From Betaproteobacteria bacterium (lineage in GTDB: Bacteria > Pseudomonadota > Gammaproteobacteria > Burkholderiales > SG8-41), in assembly GCA_029863175.1 (NCBI GenBank), contig JAOTVX010000004.1, positions 76,423 to 140,422 of the forward strand: a DNA stretch of 64,000 nt, given 5' to 3'. This document shows positions 62,366 through 64,000 of this stretch, one piece after another. The position numbers and the translations under genes are program-made. The notes below the pieces were generated by a model. The model saw nothing but the letters and a program-made list of their open reading frames with translations. It was not told where the DNA came from and did no database searches. Numbering within the stretch: position 1 is the first letter of the stretch; each line of letters starts with the position of its first letter.

Positions 62366-64000
62366 CTACTCTTCGAGCTGCCGCTGCAGCTGGTAGAGAA
62401 GCTCGAGCGCTTCCTTCGGCGCCAGCGTATCCGGATCTAGTTCCTGCAACCGCCTGAGCACCGGGTGCTCTTTTTGTTGAGGCGCGAGGGATGCGTTCCT
62501 CGCGCCGACGGCGAAGAGATCGCGTTGCGGCTCAGCTGTCACGCCATGCTCTTCGAGCTCTACCAGGCGTTCACGCGCGGCGCGGATCACGGCGGCCGGC
62601 ACGCCCGCCAGCTGCGCGACCTGGAGCCCGTAACTCTGGTTGGCCGGGCCTTCCTCGACGCTATGCAGGAAAACGATGTGGTCCTTGTGCTCCACCGCGT
62701 CGAGATGGACGTTGACAACCTGCCGGTAATCCTCGGCCAAGCGCGTCATCTCGAAATAGTGCGTGGCAAACAGCGCCAGACTGCTGTTTTTCTCGACTAG
62801 GTGGCGGGCGATCGCCCAGGCAAGCGCCAGGCCGTCGAAGGTCGATGTGCCGCGGCCGATCTCGTCCATGAGGACGAGGCTTTCCCGCGTCGCGTGGTGC
62901 AGGATGTGCGCGGCTTCGGTCATCTCAACCATGAACGTGGAGCGGCCGCCAGCCAGATCGTCAGCGGCGCCAATGCGCGTAAAGATGGCGTCGATCGGCC
63001 CGAGGCGGGCGCGTTGCGCAGGCACGAAAGAGCCGCAGTGCGCGAGGAGCGCGATCAGGGCCACCTGCCGCATGAATGTCGATTTTCCCCCCATGTTGGG
63101 GCCGGTCACGATCAGCATCTGGCGCGTGGCCGACAGGCACGCCTCGTTCGCGATGAACTGCTCGACCTGCCGCTCGACAACGGCGTGCCGCCCCCCCTTG
63201 ATATCGATCAGTGGCTCTTCGGCGAATTCCGGCCGGCAGTAATCGAGCGCTGCTGCGCGCTCGGCAAAACTGGATAGCAGGTCGAGCTCTGCAAGTCCCT
63301 CTGCGACCGTCTGGAGGCGGGCAATGTACGCTGAGAGTTTCTCGAGAAGCTTGTCGTAGAGGTGCTTTTCCCTGGCGAGCGCGCGTTCCTGTGCCGAGAG
63401 CGCCTTGTCTTCAAACGATTTCAGCTCCGGAGTGATAAAGCGCTCGGCATTCTTCAACGTCTGGCGGCGGCGGTAATCAGCGGGCACTTTCTCCGCCTGG
63501 GCGCGGGTGACCTCGATGTAGAAGCCGTGCACGCGGTTGTACTCGACCTTGAGATTCGCGATGCCGCTACGCTCGCGTTCACGGGCCTCGAGCTGCACCA
63601 GGAATTCGCCGCAGTTCGACTGGAGGGCGCGCAGCTCGTCGAGCTCCGTATCGTAGCCGTCAGCGATCACGCCGCCTTCACGCAGCACGGCTGCCGGCTC
63701 GGATTTGATTGCGGCGCGGAGAAGCGCGGCGAGGTCATCGACTGGTGCGAGCACGGCGGCGAGCTCTGTCAGCCGGGCTGCGGGGAGCCCGGCCAACGCC
63801 GGGCCGAACTGCGGCAGCACGTTCAGCGTTTCCCGTAGCGCCGATAGGTCGCGCGGCCGGGCGGAGCGCAACGCGATGCGCGCCGTGATGCGCTCGACGT
63901 CAGCGCAATTTCCCAGCAAGCCGTGGATGCCGCCGTAAGGCGCGGCGCCGCCATCGCCGCCGAGCGCGCTCACGGCGTCGAGCCGCGCGGCGAGCGCCGC
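62366..64000 (-). CDS. mutS: DNA mismatch repair protein MutS (C-terminal part, truncated by window)
   Basis: The frame is open to the window edge, with the N-terminus outside. Visible: lever/clamp region ([29 protein letters not shown]), the ATPase P-loop [14 protein letters not shown], Walker B region [16 protein letters not shown], and [15 protein letters not shown]. It recognises base mismatches and recruits MutL. The ATG at 63973 is internal, not a start. Confidence 0.93.
   Translation of the reverse strand, partial: AALAARLDAVSALGGDGGAAPYGGIHGLLGNCADVERITARIALRSARPRDLSALRETLNVLPQFGPALAGLPAARLTELAAVLAPVDDLAALLRAAIKSEPAAVLREGGVIADGYDTELDELRALQSNCGEFLVQLEARERERSGIANLKVEYNRVHGFYIEVTRAQAEKVPADYRRRQTLKNAERFITPELKSFEDKALSAQERALAREKHLYDKLLEKLSAYIARLQTVAEGLAELDLLSSFAERAAALDYCRPEFAEEPLIDIKGGRHAVVERQVEQFIANEACLSATRQMLIVTGPNMGGKSTFMRQVALIALLAHCGSFVPAQRARLGPIDAIFTRIGAADDLAGGRSTFMVEMTEAAHILHHATRESLVLMDEIGRGTSTFDGLALAWAIARHLVEKNSSLALFATHYFEMTRLAEDYRQVVNVHLDAVEHKDHIVFLHSVEEGPANQSYGLQVAQLAGVPAAVIRAARERLVELEEHGVTAEPQRDLFAVGARNASLAPQQKEHPVLRRLQELDPDTLAPKEALELLYQLQRQLEE

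Overview
The window is GC-rich, densely coded DNA from a bacterium that is most likely a betaproteobacterium. The right end carries a housekeeping block typical of that group (dapA-bamC-MBL hydrolase, roxA-like, prxQ, slyD, mutS), and many genes overlap by ATGA. Standard stop usage, with many genuine TGA terminators, indicates translation table 11. No tRNA, rRNA or CRISPR array was recognised by eye, and no selA, selB, selC or selD is present.

Layout. 1-3 kb: a broken TauE/SafE-type gene, an exported Rieske protein and a SAF-domain dehydrogenase. 3-9 kb: a DUF411 metal-binding gene, then a minus-strand thiol/cytochrome-c-biogenesis type cluster (zinc-ribbon protein, unknown helical protein, DsbD-like, DUF1573, CcdA, TlpA/CcmG). 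9.5-13.8 kb: an RND efflux pair. 14-18.5 kb: enoyl-CoA hydratase, M48 protease, LemA and a c-type cytochrome. 18.5-31.2 kb: a large copper/heavy-metal resistance region (Cu-type P-ATPase with its own MerR regulator, AhpD-like, Rieske, NfeD-like, SHOCT, Met-rich Spy-like, CusF-like, cupredoxin, CopA-type multicopper oxidase, TolC-type lipoprotein and small exported proteins). 31.7-35.2 kb: exported MsrA, dioxygenase-like protein and a second multicopper oxidase. 35.4-37.9 kb: divergent senA and senB homologues for selenoneine. 38.1-41.3 kb: a complete mercury operon merTPAC with divergent merR. 41-49 kb: a second metal block (merP remnant, VTT protein, P-ATPase with a YPC motif, subtilase, DsbD-like, copper chaperone, ZntR-like regulator). 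49-52 kb: a sauT/sauS-like pair for sulfoacetate. 52.5-64 kb: homospermidine synthase and housekeeping genes.

Main discovery. Two complete, well-placed genes each contain one in-frame UGA exactly where the family has the first cysteine of its metal-binding motif. One is the exported DUF411 protein (UGA at 3465-3467, giving SPT-U-GCC). The other is merP of the mer operon (UGA at 40356-40358, giving GMT-U-GGC). Both give a UxxC signature, and each UGA is followed by a hairpin whose apical loop has G as its second base, 22 and 19 nt after the UGA. That fits the bacterial SECIS rule as I remember it. senAB lies only about 230 bp from the mer operon. I read this as a selenium-dependent metal/mercury system: selenocysteine-containing metal-binding proteins encoded beside selenoneine synthesis genes.

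Regulation visible in the sequence. Four MerR-family promoters have 19-20 bp spacers (mer; the Cu-ATPase; and a matched pair before the YPC ATPase and before the ZntR-like operon). Three FNR/ANR/Dnr-type boxes sit at class II spacing from a -10 element, before the DUF411 gene and before two related small exported proteins. This suggests low-oxygen expression of part of the metal response. Gaps between genes are filled with families of short tandem phrases and palindromic repeats.
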